Assembly (NCBI GenBank): GCA_945870035.1
Contig: CAMBQQ010000040.1
Location: 1 to 32,673 of the forward strand
Reading direction: 5' to 3'
Length of the DNA: 32,673 bases
From: Rhizobium sp. Q54
Lineage (GTDB): Bacteria; Pseudomonadota; Alphaproteobacteria; Rhizobiales; Xanthobacteraceae
In this document: in pieces, positions 20,047 to 29,794 of the stretch
Layout: every line of letters begins with the position of its first letter
Position numbering within the stretch: position 1 is the first letter of the stretch
The notes under the pieces: generated by a model
What the model was told of the DNA's origin: nothing
What the model saw: the letters and a program-made list of their open reading frames with translations, nothing else
Databases searched by the model: none
Position numbers and translations under genes: made by a program

Positions 20047-20077
20047 CAAGCAGGCTTTCGGCTTGAACCGACGGAGT

Positions 20078-22126
20078 CTAGGCGGCGCGGCGGCCTTGCG
20101 GCGGGGCCTGGGGGGCCGCCACAGGTGCCCGCCGGCCATTGCCGGCCGGAACGCTCGAACCCGAGGAAGCCTCAAGCCGGAAAAAGCCGACTTGGCCGTC
20201 CATGTTCTGCGCCTGCAATTCGAGCGCCTTGGCGGTCGCGGCATTTTCCTCGACCAGAGCCGAGTTTTGCTGGGTCACGCCGTCCATCAGAGTGAGCGCC
20301 TTGTTGACTTCGTCGACCCCGGACGACTGCTCCAGGCTGGCGGCCGCGATATCGGCGACGATGGTCGTGACCTCATTGATCGACTTGGTGATTTCGGCCA
20401 GCGCCGCGCCCGCCTGATTGACCAGTTGCACGCCGTCCTGCACCTGATCGCTCGATTTCGTGATCAGGTTGGTGATGTCCTTGGCCGCCTGCGACGAGCG
20501 CTGGGCAAGGCTGCGCACTTCGGACGCCACCACGGCGAAGCCACGGCCGGCTTCACCGGCGCGCGCCGCTTCCACCGCCGCATTCAGCGCCAGCAGATTA
20601 GTCTGGCGTGCGATTTCATCGATGACAATGATAATCTCCGAAATATTCTTCGACGAACCTTCGATGCGCGCCATCGCCTCAATTGCCTTGGCGACGACCG
20701 CACCGCTCTGATCGGCAATCAGCCGCGTCTGGCCGGCCGACACAGCGGCTTGCTGGGCGTTCTCGGCGTTCTTCTTAATGATCGACGATATTTCCTCCAT
20801 CGAGGCCGAGGTTTCCTCCAGGCTCGCCGCCTGTTCCTCAGTGCGCTGCGACAGATCGGTCGTTGCGGAAGCGATCTCTGCCGAAGCACTGGTCACTTCG
20901 CGCGCCGACGACTTGATCTCCAGCAAAGCATTGCGAACCTTGCCGGCCATCGCATTCACGGCATTGGCGATCTGGCCGATTTCATCGCCACGTTCGAGGC
21001 CCGGAACAACGGTGGCGAAATTGCCGTTGGCGAACTCGCCGAGAGGATTGGTCAGGGCGCGCAACGGACGCACGATGGTGATGACCGAAAAAGCGATCGA
21101 GCCAAAGAACAAAAAAGCGCAGAGCGCAAGCAAGGCGACACTCACCAGAACGCTATTCCAGCCCGAGCCGATCAAAGTTGCGGTATGCATTTCGCTGGCG
21201 GCGCTGGCGCCGTTCATCACGTCCAGGATTGTCGCCAGCAGCGGCGTCGTCGTATCGACCCATTGCGGCAAGGCCATCGGATACTGGCCGCCGTCCATTG
21301 AGACTTTGCGCATCGCGGCGGCGAGCGGTTGAAACTTTGCGAAATAGCCGGCCTTCGCGGACTCAACGCCACTGGCCACGCTGTCGTGTTCGCCGACCTT
21401 CAGGTTGCCCTGTAGCAAACGCCACATCAAGCCGACCTGAGCGCGGATCGCATCAATTTTGGCGAGGTTGGCCGGCGGAATCGCGGTCTTTGCCGAAATC
21501 GCCTGGGCGATCGCCGCGCGTTCCTGACCGGCTGTGTCACGCATGTTCCAAGCGAGAATGCGGATATTGGAAAGCCGGGACAATTCCGGATCCATCGCGC
21601 TGGTGCTGCTCAGCACCTGATTCCAGACTTTTTGCGCCGTCACCACGAAGGCCGACAGCACTGCATAAGAATTCTTGACGACATCGGCGTCGCGGCTGGC
21701 CTTGTTCTGTTTGATCGCTTCGTCCGACTTGCTGCGATAGAGATTGGCCTTGTCCCGCGCCGCATTGAATTCGGCCATCAGTTCCGTCTTTTTTGGAAAG
21801 TCCTGGGTCAGCAGCGACGCAATCGCCGCATCGATCTTTGCCTTGGCCGGCGCGCGATGGGTCTCGATGTTTTTCAGGTCGTCCGCGCCGGCGATCTTGT
21901 CGGCGCCCAAGGCGCTGTTGACGTACTGCCGCTCGATCAGAATTTCGTAGACGCCGAGAATGAGCGCGTTGGCCGCGGCATTTTGCCGGTCGGCAATCTG
22001 CGCGGTGCGATAGATGGTCCACGCGCTGTGCAACTGGGTGGATAGCGCCCAGATCGTGATCGGCATGATGAGCGCGAAGGCGAGCGCGATCTTTGTCGAA
22101 ATGCTATTCAAGCCAAGCCGCGACAT
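20078..22126 (-). CDS. Methyl-accepting chemotaxis protein
   Basis: A 682-residue transmembrane chemoreceptor. TM1 is residues about 12-30, a long helical periplasmic sensor runs from 31 to 320 (no PAS or Cache signature seen; it resembles helical-bundle NIT-type sensors), TM2 is about 325-350, HAMP follows to about 405, and the cytoplasmic signalling hairpin includes the invariant tip region [24 protein letters not shown] near 503-525. The tail ends in a Pro/Ala/Arg-rich stretch without a CheR-binding pentapeptide. The start is the ATG at 22126 with GGAGAAA upstream; a longer frame to 22186 covers operator-like repeats. No che genes are nearby. The ligand is unknown. Confidence 0.93.
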   Translation of the reverse strand: MSRLGLNSISTKIALAFALIMPITIWALSTQLHSAWTIYRTAQIADRQNAAANALILGVYEILIERQYVNSALGADKIAGADDLKNIETHRAPAKAKIDAAIASLLTQDFPKKTELMAEFNAARDKANLYRSKSDEAIKQNKASRDADVVKNSYAVLSAFVVTAQKVWNQVLSSTSAMDPELSRLSNIRILAWNMRDTAGQERAAIAQAISAKTAIPPANLAKIDAIRAQVGLMWRLLQGNLKVGEHDSVASGVESAKAGYFAKFQPLAAAMRKVSMDGGQYPMALPQWVDTTTPLLATILDVMNGASAASEMHTATLIGSGWNSVLVSVALLALCAFLFFGSIAFSVITIVRPLRALTNPLGEFANGNFATVVPGLERGDEIGQIANAVNAMAGKVRNALLEIKSSAREVTSASAEIASATTDLSQRTEEQAASLEETSASMEEISSIIKKNAENAQQAAVSAGQTRLIADQSGAVVAKAIEAMARIEGSSKNISEIIIVIDEIARQTNLLALNAAVEAARAGEAGRGFAVVASEVRSLAQRSSQAAKDITNLITKSSDQVQDGVQLVNQAGAALAEITKSINEVTTIVADIAAASLEQSSGVDEVNKALTLMDGVTQQNSALVEENAATAKALELQAQNMDGQVGFFRLEASSGSSVPAGNGRRAPVAAPQAPPQGRRAA

Positions 22127-22164
22127 GGTCAATTTCTCCAGCAATCCGCACGGGCAAAGCGCGG

Positions 22165-22200
22165 AAGTTCTACCGGTTAAGCGCAAGTTCTACCGGTTAA
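22165..22200. repeat. Tandem direct repeat upstream of the chemoreceptor
   Basis: AAGTTCTACCGGTTAA occurs twice, at 22165-22180 and 22185-22200, exactly 20 bases apart (two helical turns). Each unit contains the palindrome ACCGGT. Spacing and position about 40 bases upstream of the gene suggest a paired regulator-binding site. Confidence 0.65.
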
Positions 22201-22305
22201 AATGAGGGGTTGGCATTAAGGAGACATAAACTGCGGTGAGCGATTTCGCTAAACCAGTTTATCGACGTAAATTTAGAAATGCTCGCTGGCTACCGAGAAA
22301 CGGTA

Positions 22306-23217
22306 CTACAGTGCGGTAAATGCACTCATCGCTGCGTCATAAGTCCGCTCCGGCGGCGCCGCGGTCCAGTCCTTCATCTGGCCGCGAAACCAGGTCAGCT
22401 GCCGCTTGGCATAGCGTCGCGTGTCCATGGTGCTGCATTCGGCCGCTTCATCGAGCGGCAACTCGCCTTTGAGATGGCGGATCAGCCACGGCACGCCATG
22501 CGCCTTCATCGCCGGCAATAGCGGATTGAGCTGGCGCGCGGCCAAGTCTCGCACTTCGTCGAGCGCACCGCCGTCCATCATCGCGGCGAAGCGCTTCCCG
22601 ATGCGCGCCACCAGTTCCTTGCGTTCGCAGGTGACAAATATTTTTGCCGCACGATCCGCATCGAGCAGAGGCAGCAGGCCCTCTTTGTGCCAATCGGTCA
22701 GCGAGCGCCCGGTCGCCAGCACCACTTCCAGCGCCCGGGCGATGCGGGCGCGGTCGAGCGGCATCAGCCGCGCCGCGGCGATTGGATCGCGCGCGGTCAA
22801 TTCGGCATAGAGCGGCGCGATGCCGTCGGCTTCTAGCCGGGCGCGCACGCCGGCACGAATATCCGGCGGGATCGGCGGCACCGCCGCCAGGCCTTGGGTC
22901 AGCGCCTTGAAATACAGGCCGGTGCCGCCGACGATAATCGGCACGCGGCCCTCAGCGGCGATTGCCTTTAGCGCTTCGGCGACATCGGCCAGCCAGCGCC
23001 CGGTCGAATAGATCTCGCCGGCATCGACATGACCGTACAGCACATGCGGCGCACGCCCCTCCTCGTCCGGCGAAGGCCGCGCGGTGATGATGCGAAGCCC
23101 GCCATAGACCTGCATCGAATCGGCATTGACGATGGTTCCGCCAAGGCTCTCGGCCAATGCCAGAGCGAGCGCCGACTTGCCACTGGCGGTCGGCCCGGCG
23201 ATAAGCACCGCTTTCAT
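22306..23217 (-). CDS. miaA: tRNA dimethylallyltransferase
   Basis: A 303-residue enzyme that adds a dimethylallyl group to A37 of tRNAs reading UNN codons. The P-loop GPTASGKS is at residues 8-15, followed by NADSMQVY near 34, [10 protein letters not shown] near 107 and the C-terminal [15 protein letters not shown] segment. Length is typical. The usual start [15 protein letters not shown] at 23217 is chosen; in-frame ATGs at 23229 and 23241 would add 4 or 8 residues, the latter overlapping serB. It is divergent from serB with only 15 bases between start codons, so its promoter must lie within serB. Confidence 0.95.
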   Translation of the reverse strand: MKAVLIAGPTASGKSALALALAESLGGTIVNADSMQVYGGLRIITARPSPDEEGRAPHVLYGHVDAGEIYSTGRWLADVAEALKAIAAEGRVPIIVGGTGLYFKALTQGLAAVPPIPPDIRAGVRARLEADGIAPLYAELTARDPIAAARLMPLDRARIARALEVVLATGRSLTDWHKEGLLPLLDADRAAKIFVTCERKELVARIGKRFAAMMDGGALDEVRDLAARQLNPLLPAMKAHGVPWLIRHLKGELPLDEAAECSTMDTRRYAKRQLTWFRGQMKDWTAAPPERTYDAAMSAFTAL

Positions 23218-23232
23218 GGCACCCGGCATTGT

Positions 23233-24111
23233 ATGACTCATATCGCAACCCTGATCGGCCCTGATGCCCTCGCCGCCCTGCGCGGCGCGCGCGCGGCATT
23301 CCCCCACGGCGGCGAACCGGTCGTGCTCGGCGCGGATGCCGCCGACATTCCCTTTACCCCGGAAGCAGGCGCGGACCAACGTGCGGCCGCCGAGGCGCTG
23401 CGGCTGAAATTCGGCGCGCCCTACGACCTTGTCATCCAGCCCGCCGCCAACCGCCGCAAGCGGTTGTTCCTCGCCGACATGGATTCCACCATGATCGGCC
23501 AGGAGTGCATCGACGAACTGGCCGATTACGCCGGCCTCAAGGCGCATGTCGCGGCGATCACCGAACGCGCCATGCGCGGCGAGATCGAATTCGAGCCGGC
23601 CTTGCGCGAACGGGTCGCGCTGCTGAAGGGGCTGCCGGTCGGCATCATCGACGAGGTGATCGAAAAACACATCACTTTGACACCCGGCGCCCGCACGCTG
23701 GTCAAGACCATGCGCAAAAACGGCGCCTTCACCTGCCTGGTGTCCGGCGGCTTCACCTTGTTCACCGGCCGCATCGCCGCGATGATCGGCTTCGATGAAG
23801 CGCGCGCCAATGTGCTGATGCTCGATGGCGGCAAACTCGCCGGCCTGGTGCAGGAGCCGATCTTCGGCCGGCAGACCAAGCGCGACACCTTGCTCGAATT
23901 GCGCGACAAGCTCGGCGTCGCGCCGATCGACACGATCGTCACCGGCGACGGCGCCAACGATCTCGACATGATCCTGGAAGCCGGCCTCGGCGTCGCCTAT
24001 CACGCCAAGCCGAAAGTCGCGGCGGCGGCGCCGGCGCGCATCGAGCACAACGACCTCACCGCGCTGTTGTATGTGCAGGGGTATCGACGGGATGAGTTTG
24101 TGGAGGCGTAG
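23233..24111 (+). CDS. serB: Phosphoserine phosphatase
   Basis: A 292-residue HAD-superfamily phosphatase that makes serine from O-phosphoserine. Motif I is [16 protein letters not shown] (Asp82 nucleophile, Asp84), motif II is [11 protein letters not shown], motif III is the Lys of [10 protein letters not shown], and motif IV is [12 protein letters not shown]. The N-terminal 75 residues form the accessory domain found in alphaproteobacterial SerB. The start [16 protein letters not shown] is the conserved one; no clear ribosome binding site lies upstream. It is divergent from miaA and convergent with degP. Confidence 0.95.
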   Translation: MTHIATLIGPDALAALRGARAAFPHGGEPVVLGADAADIPFTPEAGADQRAAAEALRLKFGAPYDLVIQPAANRRKRLFLADMDSTMIGQECIDELADYAGLKAHVAAITERAMRGEIEFEPALRERVALLKGLPVGIIDEVIEKHITLTPGARTLVKTMRKNGAFTCLVSGGFTLFTGRIAAMIGFDEARANVLMLDGGKLAGLVQEPIFGRQTKRDTLLELRDKLGVAPIDTIVTGDGANDLDMILEAGLGVAYHAKPKVAAAAPARIEHNDLTALLYVQGYRRDEFVEA

Positions 24112-24119
24112 AAACTTTT

Positions 24120-24236
24120 CCCGGGCGCAATGCAGCACGAAGTGATGCATTGCAGACCCGGGATCGTTTCAAGTGCAGCATTTTGAACGGTCCCGGCTCT
24201 GCGGCGCAGCGTTGCACGCTGCACCGCGTCCGGGAC
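24120..24236. repeat. Two inverted palindromic repeats between serB and degP
   Basis: Unit 1 (24120-24162) pairs CCCGGG-GCAATGCA-CAC with GTG-TGCATTGC-CCCGGG around GAA, with three small bulges. Unit 2 (24190-24236) pairs GTCCCGG with CCGGGAC and GCAGCG with CGCTGC. The reverse complement of unit 1 aligns with unit 2 (CCCGG-TCTGC start, GC-CCGGG end), so they are members of one family in opposite orientations, and the 27-base spacer is itself an inverted repeat. This resembles a BIME. It sits between two converging genes and may end both transcripts. Confidence 0.8.
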
Positions 24237-24244
24237 GAGAGAAC

Positions 24245-25744
24245 TTACTGCAGCGTGATCGCGACGAAGTTCGGGTCGCCGTCGGGCGACACGACCAGCA
24301 GCACGACCGCCTTCTTGCCGTCCTTCTTGAGCTGATCGAGCCGCTTCTGCAGATCGGCGGCGTTGGTCACCGGCTGCTGCTGCACTTCGGCGATCACCAT
24401 GCCGGGCTGCAACCGCTTTTCGGCGGCCGGCGAATTGGCATCGACGCCGGTAATCAGCACGCCCTTCACTGATTCCTTGATCTTATATTTCTTGCGCAGT
24501 TCCGCGGTGAGGTTGCCGAGATCGAGACCGAGCGCCTTCTTCACCGAGGATTTATCCTCTGGCGCATCGGCTTTCGGCGTCGCAAGCGCCGCCTGCTTCT
24601 CGCCATCGTCGAGGCGACCGAGCTTGACCGTCTTGGTCTCTTCCTTGCCTTTGCGGATGATCAGCACTTCGACATCCTTGCCGACTGGCGTGTCGGCAAC
24701 GATGCGCGGCAGATCGCGCATTTCCTTGATGTCCTTGCCGTCGAACTTGACGACGACATCGCCCGGCTCAATACCGGCGGGCTTGGCCGGGCCTTTGTCG
24801 TCAATGCCGGCGATCAGCGCGCCGCGCGTCGGCTTGATGCTGAGGCTTTCGGCAATTTCATCGGTCACCTGCTGGATACGCACGCCGAGCCAGCCGCGCC
24901 GCACTTCCTTGAAGTCGCGCAATTGGTCGATTACTGCCAGCGCTGTCTTGGCAGGCACGGCAAAGCCGATACCGATCGAGCCGCCCGACGGCGAGATGAT
25001 CGCGGTGTTGACGCCGATCACGTCGCCATTGAGGTTGAACAACGGCCCGCCCGAATTGCCGCGGTTGATGGAGGCGTCGGTCTGGATGTAGTTGTCATAC
25101 GGTCCGGACTGGATGTCGCGGTTGCGCGCCGAGACGATGCCGGCCGTCACGGTGCCGCCGAGGCTGAACGGATTGCCGATAGCGATCACCCATTCGCCGA
25201 GCCGCACGGTGTCGCTGTTGCCGAACTTGACGGCTTTCAGCGGTTTGGCCGGGTTCGGGTTGACCTTGAGCAGCGCCAGATCGCTCTTCTTGTCGGTGCC
25301 GATCAGTTCGGCCTTCAGCGTGGTGCCGTCATTGAGGATGACGCTGATCTCATCGGAGTCGGCGATGACGTGATTGTTGGTGACGACCAGGCCGGACTCA
25401 TCGATGATGAATCCGGAACCGAGCGAATTGGCGCGGCGCGGGCTCGGCGTGCCGCCGTTCGGGGCGCCGGGCGCTCCCGGTCCGCGCCGGTTCTTGAAGA
25501 ACTCCTCGAAAAATTCCTCGAACGGCGAGCCCGGCGGCAGTTGCGGCATGGCGCCGCTTTTGATGTCCACCGTCTGCTTGGTCGAGATGTTGACCACCGC
25601 GTCGATCACCTGTTCGGCGACGTCGGCAATGTTCTCCGGTCCGCGCGCCTGCGCGGGCAGGGCCGCACTCATGGCGATGGCCGCGGCGGTCAAAACGCTC
25701 AGGCCAATGCGGCCAGAAAAACGGGAGGGGAAGAATGCGCCCAT
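24245..25744 (-). CDS. degP: DegP/HtrA-type periplasmic serine protease
   Basis: A 499-residue Do-family protease/chaperone. A signal peptide is followed by a trypsin-like domain with triad His125 (VVTNNHVIAD), Asp155 (KSDLALLKV) and Ser231 (NRGNSGGPLF), then two PDZ domains, the first with RGWLGVRIQQV and GDVVVKFDGKDI, the second with VKGVLITGVDANSPAAEKRLQPGMVI. The protease loop is Gly/Pro-rich near residues 85-105. I choose the ATG at 25744 with AGGAG eleven bases upstream; a GTG at 25801 would lengthen the leader. It degrades misfolded periplasmic proteins and follows hflKC and DUF2065 on the same strand. Confidence 0.94.
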   Translation of the reverse strand: MGAFFPSRFSGRIGLSVLTAAAIAMSAALPAQARGPENIADVAEQVIDAVVNISTKQTVDIKSGAMPQLPPGSPFEEFFEEFFKNRRGPGAPGAPNGGTPSPRRANSLGSGFIIDESGLVVTNNHVIADSDEISVILNDGTTLKAELIGTDKKSDLALLKVNPNPAKPLKAVKFGNSDTVRLGEWVIAIGNPFSLGGTVTAGIVSARNRDIQSGPYDNYIQTDASINRGNSGGPLFNLNGDVIGVNTAIISPSGGSIGIGFAVPAKTALAVIDQLRDFKEVRRGWLGVRIQQVTDEIAESLSIKPTRGALIAGIDDKGPAKPAGIEPGDVVVKFDGKDIKEMRDLPRIVADTPVGKDVEVLIIRKGKEETKTVKLGRLDDGEKQAALATPKADAPEDKSSVKKALGLDLGNLTAELRKKYKIKESVKGVLITGVDANSPAAEKRLQPGMVIAEVQQQPVTNAADLQKRLDQLKKDGKKAVVLLVVSPDGDPNFVAITLQ

Positions 25745-25923
25745 GGGCGTCGGTGCTCCTGGGAAAAAGCCGGTCGATAACGAGAGTGCCGCCGACTTCA
25801 CGGCGATTCAAGGGCGTTTCTCGGCATTGCCCATCAATACAATGCGAGGGCGCGCCGTATCAGAGGCCGATTCGCCAGCAAAAGCGATAAATTTACCGGC
25901 AATAGCGCTCTTGAAGCGGCGCG

Positions 25924-26109
25924 CTACCCGCGCGCCAGCCACACCAACAGCACGCCGACCACAGCCGATCCGATGCCGACGACACGCAAAGTCGCCTCCG
26001 GCGTTTCCAGCACATTGAGCATCGCCCGCTTGGCGTGCGCCGGAAACGCGGCAAAGACCAGGCCTTCGATCACGAAGACCAGCCCGAGCGCGGCCAGAAA
26101 GTCGATCAT
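25924..26109 (-). CDS. DUF2065 family membrane protein
   Basis: A 61-residue protein with two hydrophobic segments (about 1-20 and 40-58) joined by a short basic loop (PAHAKRAMLNVLETPEATLR). Size and the GIGSAVVGVLLVW pattern match the DUF2065/YjeT family, which is often encoded next to hflC. The function is unknown. It begins 18 bases after hflC and stands 179 bases before degP, so it is probably cotranscribed with hflKC. Confidence 0.85.
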   Translation of the reverse strand: MIDFLAALGLVFVIEGLVFAAFPAHAKRAMLNVLETPEATLRVVGIGSAVVGVLLVWLARG

Positions 26110-26127
26110 GCTGGCCGCGCCGCCTCG

Positions 26128-27075
26128 TTATCTTGCTGCCGGCGCCACTGACGCAGTCGGTGCCGCTGACGGCGGTGCCGCCGCTGGTGCGGCCGGAGCC
26201 GTTGGCTTGCCCGACGGATCGTTGAAGTAGCGGAAGAAGTTGGTGTCGGGCTTGAGCAGCAGGCGGGTGTCGCCTGCCTTCAAGCTCGCTTCATAGGCCT
26301 GCATCGATCGATAGAAAGCAAAGAAATCCGGATCCTGATTAAACGCATCGGCGAAGATCTGGTTTCGGGTAGCGTCGCCCTCGCCGCGGATCTGTTCGGA
26401 TTTCGAGGTCGCTTCGGCGACCAGAACGGTCACCTCACGATCGGCCCGCGAGCGGATTTCCTGCGCGCGCTGGGTGCCCTGCGCGCGGAATTCGGCTGCT
26501 TCGCGCTGACGCTCAGTCTGCATCCGCTGATAGACCGCCTGGCTGTTCTGCTCGGGCAAATCGGCGCGGCGAATCTTGACGTCAACAACGCCAATGCCGT
26601 AGCCGGCCGCTTCCCTGTCAACCAGACTGAGAATGCGCTCCATCAATTCGTTGCGCTGATCACGCACCACATTGGTGAAGGTGGCTTCGCCAAGCACGCG
26701 GCGCAGTGCCGAATTCAGCAGGATGGTGAGCTGCGAGTTGGCGCCCTGGATCGAACCGAGCGTCTGGTAGAAGCGCAGCGGATCCTTGATGCGGTAGCGG
26801 GCGAACGCATCGACCACCAATCGCTTCTGGTCGGAGGCGATCACTTCCTGCGCCGGCGCTTCCAGATCGAGAATGCGCTTGTCGATGACGATGACGGTAT
26901 CGATGAACGGCACCTTGAAGTTGAGGCCGGGCTCACTGACCACGCGCACCGGCTGACCGAGCCGGACCACCAGAGCCTGCTGGGTCTGATACACCGAAAA
27001 CAGCGACGAGTAGCCGACGATCAAAGCGGCGACGAGAAGGACGACGGCAACGCCGCCAATGAAATTAAGCCTCAT
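26128..27075 (-). CDS. hflC: HflC, FtsH modulator
   Basis: A 315-residue SPFH/Band 7 membrane protein. A single transmembrane helix (residues about 7-27) is followed by the domain beginning YQTQQALVVRLGQPVRVVSEPGLNFKVPF and a coiled segment with ERQREAAEFRAQGTQRAQEIRSRADRE, then an Ala/Pro-rich tail. With HflK it forms a large periplasmic complex that controls the FtsH protease. Its start overlaps hflK by four bases (ATGA). The C-terminal Ala/Pro extension is longer than in E. coli HflC. Confidence 0.95.
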   Translation of the reverse strand: MRLNFIGGVAVVLLVAALIVGYSSLFSVYQTQQALVVRLGQPVRVVSEPGLNFKVPFIDTVIVIDKRILDLEAPAQEVIASDQKRLVVDAFARYRIKDPLRFYQTLGSIQGANSQLTILLNSALRRVLGEATFTNVVRDQRNELMERILSLVDREAAGYGIGVVDVKIRRADLPEQNSQAVYQRMQTERQREAAEFRAQGTQRAQEIRSRADREVTVLVAEATSKSEQIRGEGDATRNQIFADAFNQDPDFFAFYRSMQAYEASLKAGDTRLLLKPDTNFFRYFNDPSGKPTAPAAPAAAPPSAAPTASVAPAAR

Positions 27076-28235
27076 GGCCGGGCTCCAGTCTGTGTGCGCG
27101 GCTGGGCCTGAGCCGGGCGATCGAGTTCACGCAGCGGCAGATAAGGCACCACGCCGCCGCCGCCTTCGCGGCCGCTATCCATGATGATCTTGTCGGCGCC
27201 GCCGAGCACGCGCTCCATCGTTTCGAGATACATACGGGCGCGGGTCACTTCCGGCGCCTTCTTGTACTGCTCGTAGATGTTGTTGAAGCGCGATGTCTGG
27301 CCCTGGGCTTCCGCCACGGTCTGCGACTTGTAGGCTTCCGCAGCCTGCGTGATCTGCGCCACCCTGCCGCGCGCTTCCGGCACGACACGGTTGGCGTAAG
27401 TCTGCGATTCGTTAACCGACCGTTCGAGATCGGCGCGCGCGGCCTGCACGTCGCGGAACGCGTCGATCACCTGCGTCGGCGGATCGACCTTCTGCAACTG
27501 CACCTGCTGCACGAGGATACCCGCACCGTATTGGTCGAGCGTCTTCTGCATCAACTCCTGGACGGCGTTCTCGATGGTCTGACGGGCGCCGGTCAGGATC
27601 GGCTGAATGTCGGAACGGCCGACGACTTCGCGCATGGCGCTTTCGGCCACCGCTTTCACGGTGCCTTCGGGATTCTGGATGTTGAACAGATAATCGCCGA
27701 CGCCGGTCGGCTTCACTTTCCAGAGGACGGAGAAATCGACGTCGACGATATTTTCGTCGCCGGTCAGCATCAGGCTCTCTTCCGGGACGTCGCGCACGCT
27801 CGCACCGCGGCGGGCGTCATCGACGGTGCGCATGCCGATATCGATCTTGTTGACGCGCAACGCCTTCGGCGTCAGCACGGTCTCGATCGGGTAAGGCAGG
27901 TGGTAATTCAGGCCCGGCTGAACTTCACGCACGTTCTTGCCGAAACGCAACACGGCGCCGAGTTCATCCGGTTCGACCTTGAAGAAGCCGGAAAAACCCC
28001 ACAACGCCAAAGCGGCGAGTGCGAGCAGCGCAAAACCCTTGCTGCCGAGATTGCCGCCCGGCAGAACGCCGCGCAATTTGTCCTGACCGCGGCGGAGGAT
28101 TTCCTCCAGATCGGGCGGTTTCGGCCCTGACGATTGCGGTCCGGAGCCCCACGGGCTTTTGCCGCCGCCGCCGCCGCCCCAAGGGCCGCCGCCACCGCCG
28201 CCGCCGCTACCGCCGCCTTGATTGCTCCATGGCAT
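27072..28235 (-). CDS. hflK: HflK, FtsH modulator
   Basis: A 387-residue partner of HflC. The N-terminal 45 residues are almost pure Gly with Trp, Pro and Ser (GGGGGPWGGGGG), the classic HflK head, in the cytoplasm. A transmembrane helix lies near residues 68-85, then the SPFH domain starts FKVEPDELGAVLRFGK and includes LMLTGDENIVDVDFSVLWKV and a coiled region near 255-330. The ATG has GGGAG ten bases upstream and a promoter-like sequence lies about 60 bases further. It is the first gene of hflK-hflC-DUF2065. Confidence 0.95.
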   Translation of the reverse strand: MPWSNQGGGSGGGGGGGPWGGGGGGKSPWGSGPQSSGPKPPDLEEILRRGQDKLRGVLPGGNLGSKGFALLALAALALWGFSGFFKVEPDELGAVLRFGKNVREVQPGLNYHLPYPIETVLTPKALRVNKIDIGMRTVDDARRGASVRDVPEESLMLTGDENIVDVDFSVLWKVKPTGVGDYLFNIQNPEGTVKAVAESAMREVVGRSDIQPILTGARQTIENAVQELMQKTLDQYGAGILVQQVQLQKVDPPTQVIDAFRDVQAARADLERSVNESQTYANRVVPEARGRVAQITQAAEAYKSQTVAEAQGQTSRFNNIYEQYKKAPEVTRARMYLETMERVLGGADKIIMDSGREGGGGVVPYLPLRELDRPAQAQPRTQTGARP

Positions 28236-28290
28236 CGAAAATATCTCCCGCAGTCCGGCTCTCGTGCCGGCTGAACCTTAGTTGGGACGG

Positions 28291-28319
28291 GTTATAGGGG
28301 ACGCAAGGGGGCGTTACAA
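28291..28319 (-). promoter_or_regulatory. Candidate hflK promoter
   Basis: On the minus strand TTGTAA (plus 28314-28319) and TATAAC (plus 28291-28296) are separated by 17 bases; the -10 matches at five of six positions, the -35 at four. The predicted 5' leader before the hflK ATG is about 50 bases. Confidence 0.6.
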
Positions 28320-28522
28320 CGCGCCGTCGTGCGGCATTACCGCCGATCCAGGACGGAATTTACGTCAATTCGACCGCGCCGACGGTCGCGTGCACGAATT
28401 GTGCGAAAGCATGCACCCCCCACCTGCTTTGGCCCGGTCCGCCGTGCGATAGTGCGGCAACCGTGCATCGGGACAGTTCAGAATTCCGGTCCGGCAACAG
28501 GAAGCAAAAGGGAATGACGGCA

Positions 28523-29287
28523 ATGGCACCTTTCGATTTGAGCAAGCGCGTCGCGCTGGTGACCGGCGGCAATGGCGGCATCGGTCTCGGCATGGCCAAG
28601 GGACTGGCCGAAGCCGGCGCGACCGTGGTCATTGCCGGGCGCAACAAGACCAAGGCGGCGGCCGCTTTGGCCGAGTTGAAAGCCACCGGCGCGCAGGCCG
28701 AATTCGTCGAACTGGACGTCTTGCAGGAGACGTCCTGCCATCAGGCCATCGACCAGGCCGCGCAAAAATTCGGCCGTCTCGACATTCTCATCAACAATGC
28801 CGGCACCAGCGTGCGCAAGCCGCCGGAACAACTCACCGCGGCAGACTGGCATCTGGTCATGAACACCAACCTCACCAGCGCCTTCTTCTGCTCGCAGGCC
28901 GCCTACCCGCACATGAAGCGCGCCGGCGGCGGCAAGATCATCAATATCGGTTCGATGATGTCGGTCTTCGGCGCGTCCTATGCCTCGCCTTATGCGTCGA
29001 GCAAAGGCGCCATCGTGCAAATGGCGAAGTCCTTCGCGGTGGCCTGGGCGAAAGACAACATCCAGGTCAACACCATCCTGCCCGGCTGGATCAACACCGA
29101 CCTCACGCGCAAGGCGCGCGAACAGGTCGAGGGCCTGCATGACAAGGTGCTCGCCCGCACGCCGGCGCAGCGCTGGGGCGAGCCGGGCGACTTTGCCGGG
29201 GTCGCGGTGTTCCTCGCGGCGCCGGCTTCCGACTTCATCACCGGCGCTTCCATCGCCGTCGATGGCGGCTATTCGGTGCAGGCTTAA
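28523..29287 (+). CDS. Short-chain dehydrogenase/reductase (SDR)
   Basis: A 254-residue classical SDR oxidoreductase. The cofactor motif TGGNGGIG is at residues 14-21, NNAG near 90, the catalytic Ser in INIGSMMS near 140 and YASSK (Tyr-xxx-Lys) near 155; DGGYSV closes the protein. The closest-looking relatives are gluconate/deoxygluconate or glucose dehydrogenase-like SDRs, but the substrate cannot be read. I favour the ATG at 28523, which has AAGGGA nine bases upstream; an ATG at 28514 would add three residues. It ends three bases from the end of the convergent folA. Confidence 0.88.
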   Translation: MAPFDLSKRVALVTGGNGGIGLGMAKGLAEAGATVVIAGRNKTKAAAALAELKATGAQAEFVELDVLQETSCHQAIDQAAQKFGRLDILINNAGTSVRKPPEQLTAADWHLVMNTNLTSAFFCSQAAYPHMKRAGGGKIINIGSMMSVFGASYASPYASSKGAIVQMAKSFAVAWAKDNIQVNTILPGWINTDLTRKAREQVEGLHDKVLARTPAQRWGEPGDFAGVAVFLAAPASDFITGASIAVDGGYSVQA

Positions 29288-29290
29288 GAG

Positions 29291-29794
29291 TTAGCGCCGC
29301 ACATAAGTCACGACGTCGAAATTGGCGTCGTCATCCGGCCCGGCAGGAAAAGACGTGCGCTTGGCCTCGCGCCATTCCGATGGCTCGATACGCGGAAAGT
29401 ACGCATCACCTTCCGGGCTGGCGTTGACATGGGTGATCTCGAGCCGGTCGGCCTTCGGCATCATCCGCTCGAAGACATCGCCACCGCCAATGATCATGAT
29501 CTCATCGACGCCACGCCGCTCGGCATCCTGCCGGGCAAAGCCCATCGCCGCGTCAAGACTATTGGCCAGAACGCCGCCCGGCACGATCAGGCCGAGATCC
29601 TTGGTCAGAACGATGTTGGTGCGGCCGGGCAGCGGCTTGCCGATCGACTCATAGGTCTTGCGCCCCATCACCACCGGCTTGCCGATGGTGACGGCGCGAA
29701 AATATTTCAGATCGGACTTCAGCCGCCACGGCAACTGGCCTTCTCGGCCGATGACATTGTTGCGGCCAATGGCGGCAACGAGAACGATCTTCAT
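29291..29794 (-). CDS. folA: Dihydrofolate reductase
   Basis: A 167-residue enzyme that reduces dihydrofolate using NADPH. The family start IVLVAAIGRNNVIGREGQLPWRLKSDLKYF and the VVMGRKTYESIGKPLPGR segment are clear, and IMIIGGGDVFERMM follows near residue 100. Length is normal. Its ATG overlaps the stop of the GNAT gene (ATGA), making it the third gene of thyA > GNAT > folA. ThyA produces dihydrofolate that FolA recycles, so the linkage is functionally sensible. It ends only three bases from the SDR gene, so the two transcripts must overlap. Confidence 0.96.
   Translation of the reverse strand: MKIVLVAAIGRNNVIGREGQLPWRLKSDLKYFRAVTIGKPVVMGRKTYESIGKPLPGRTNIVLTKDLGLIVPGGVLANSLDAAMGFARQDAERRGVDEIMIIGGGDVFERMMPKADRLEITHVNASPEGDAYFPRIEPSEWREAKRTSFPAGPDDDANFDVVTYVRR

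Noticed and set aside
23233..24150. Long N-terminal extension of the miaA frame up to 24150
   Set aside because: It is the antisense shadow of serB; MiaA begins at its P-loop region near 23217.
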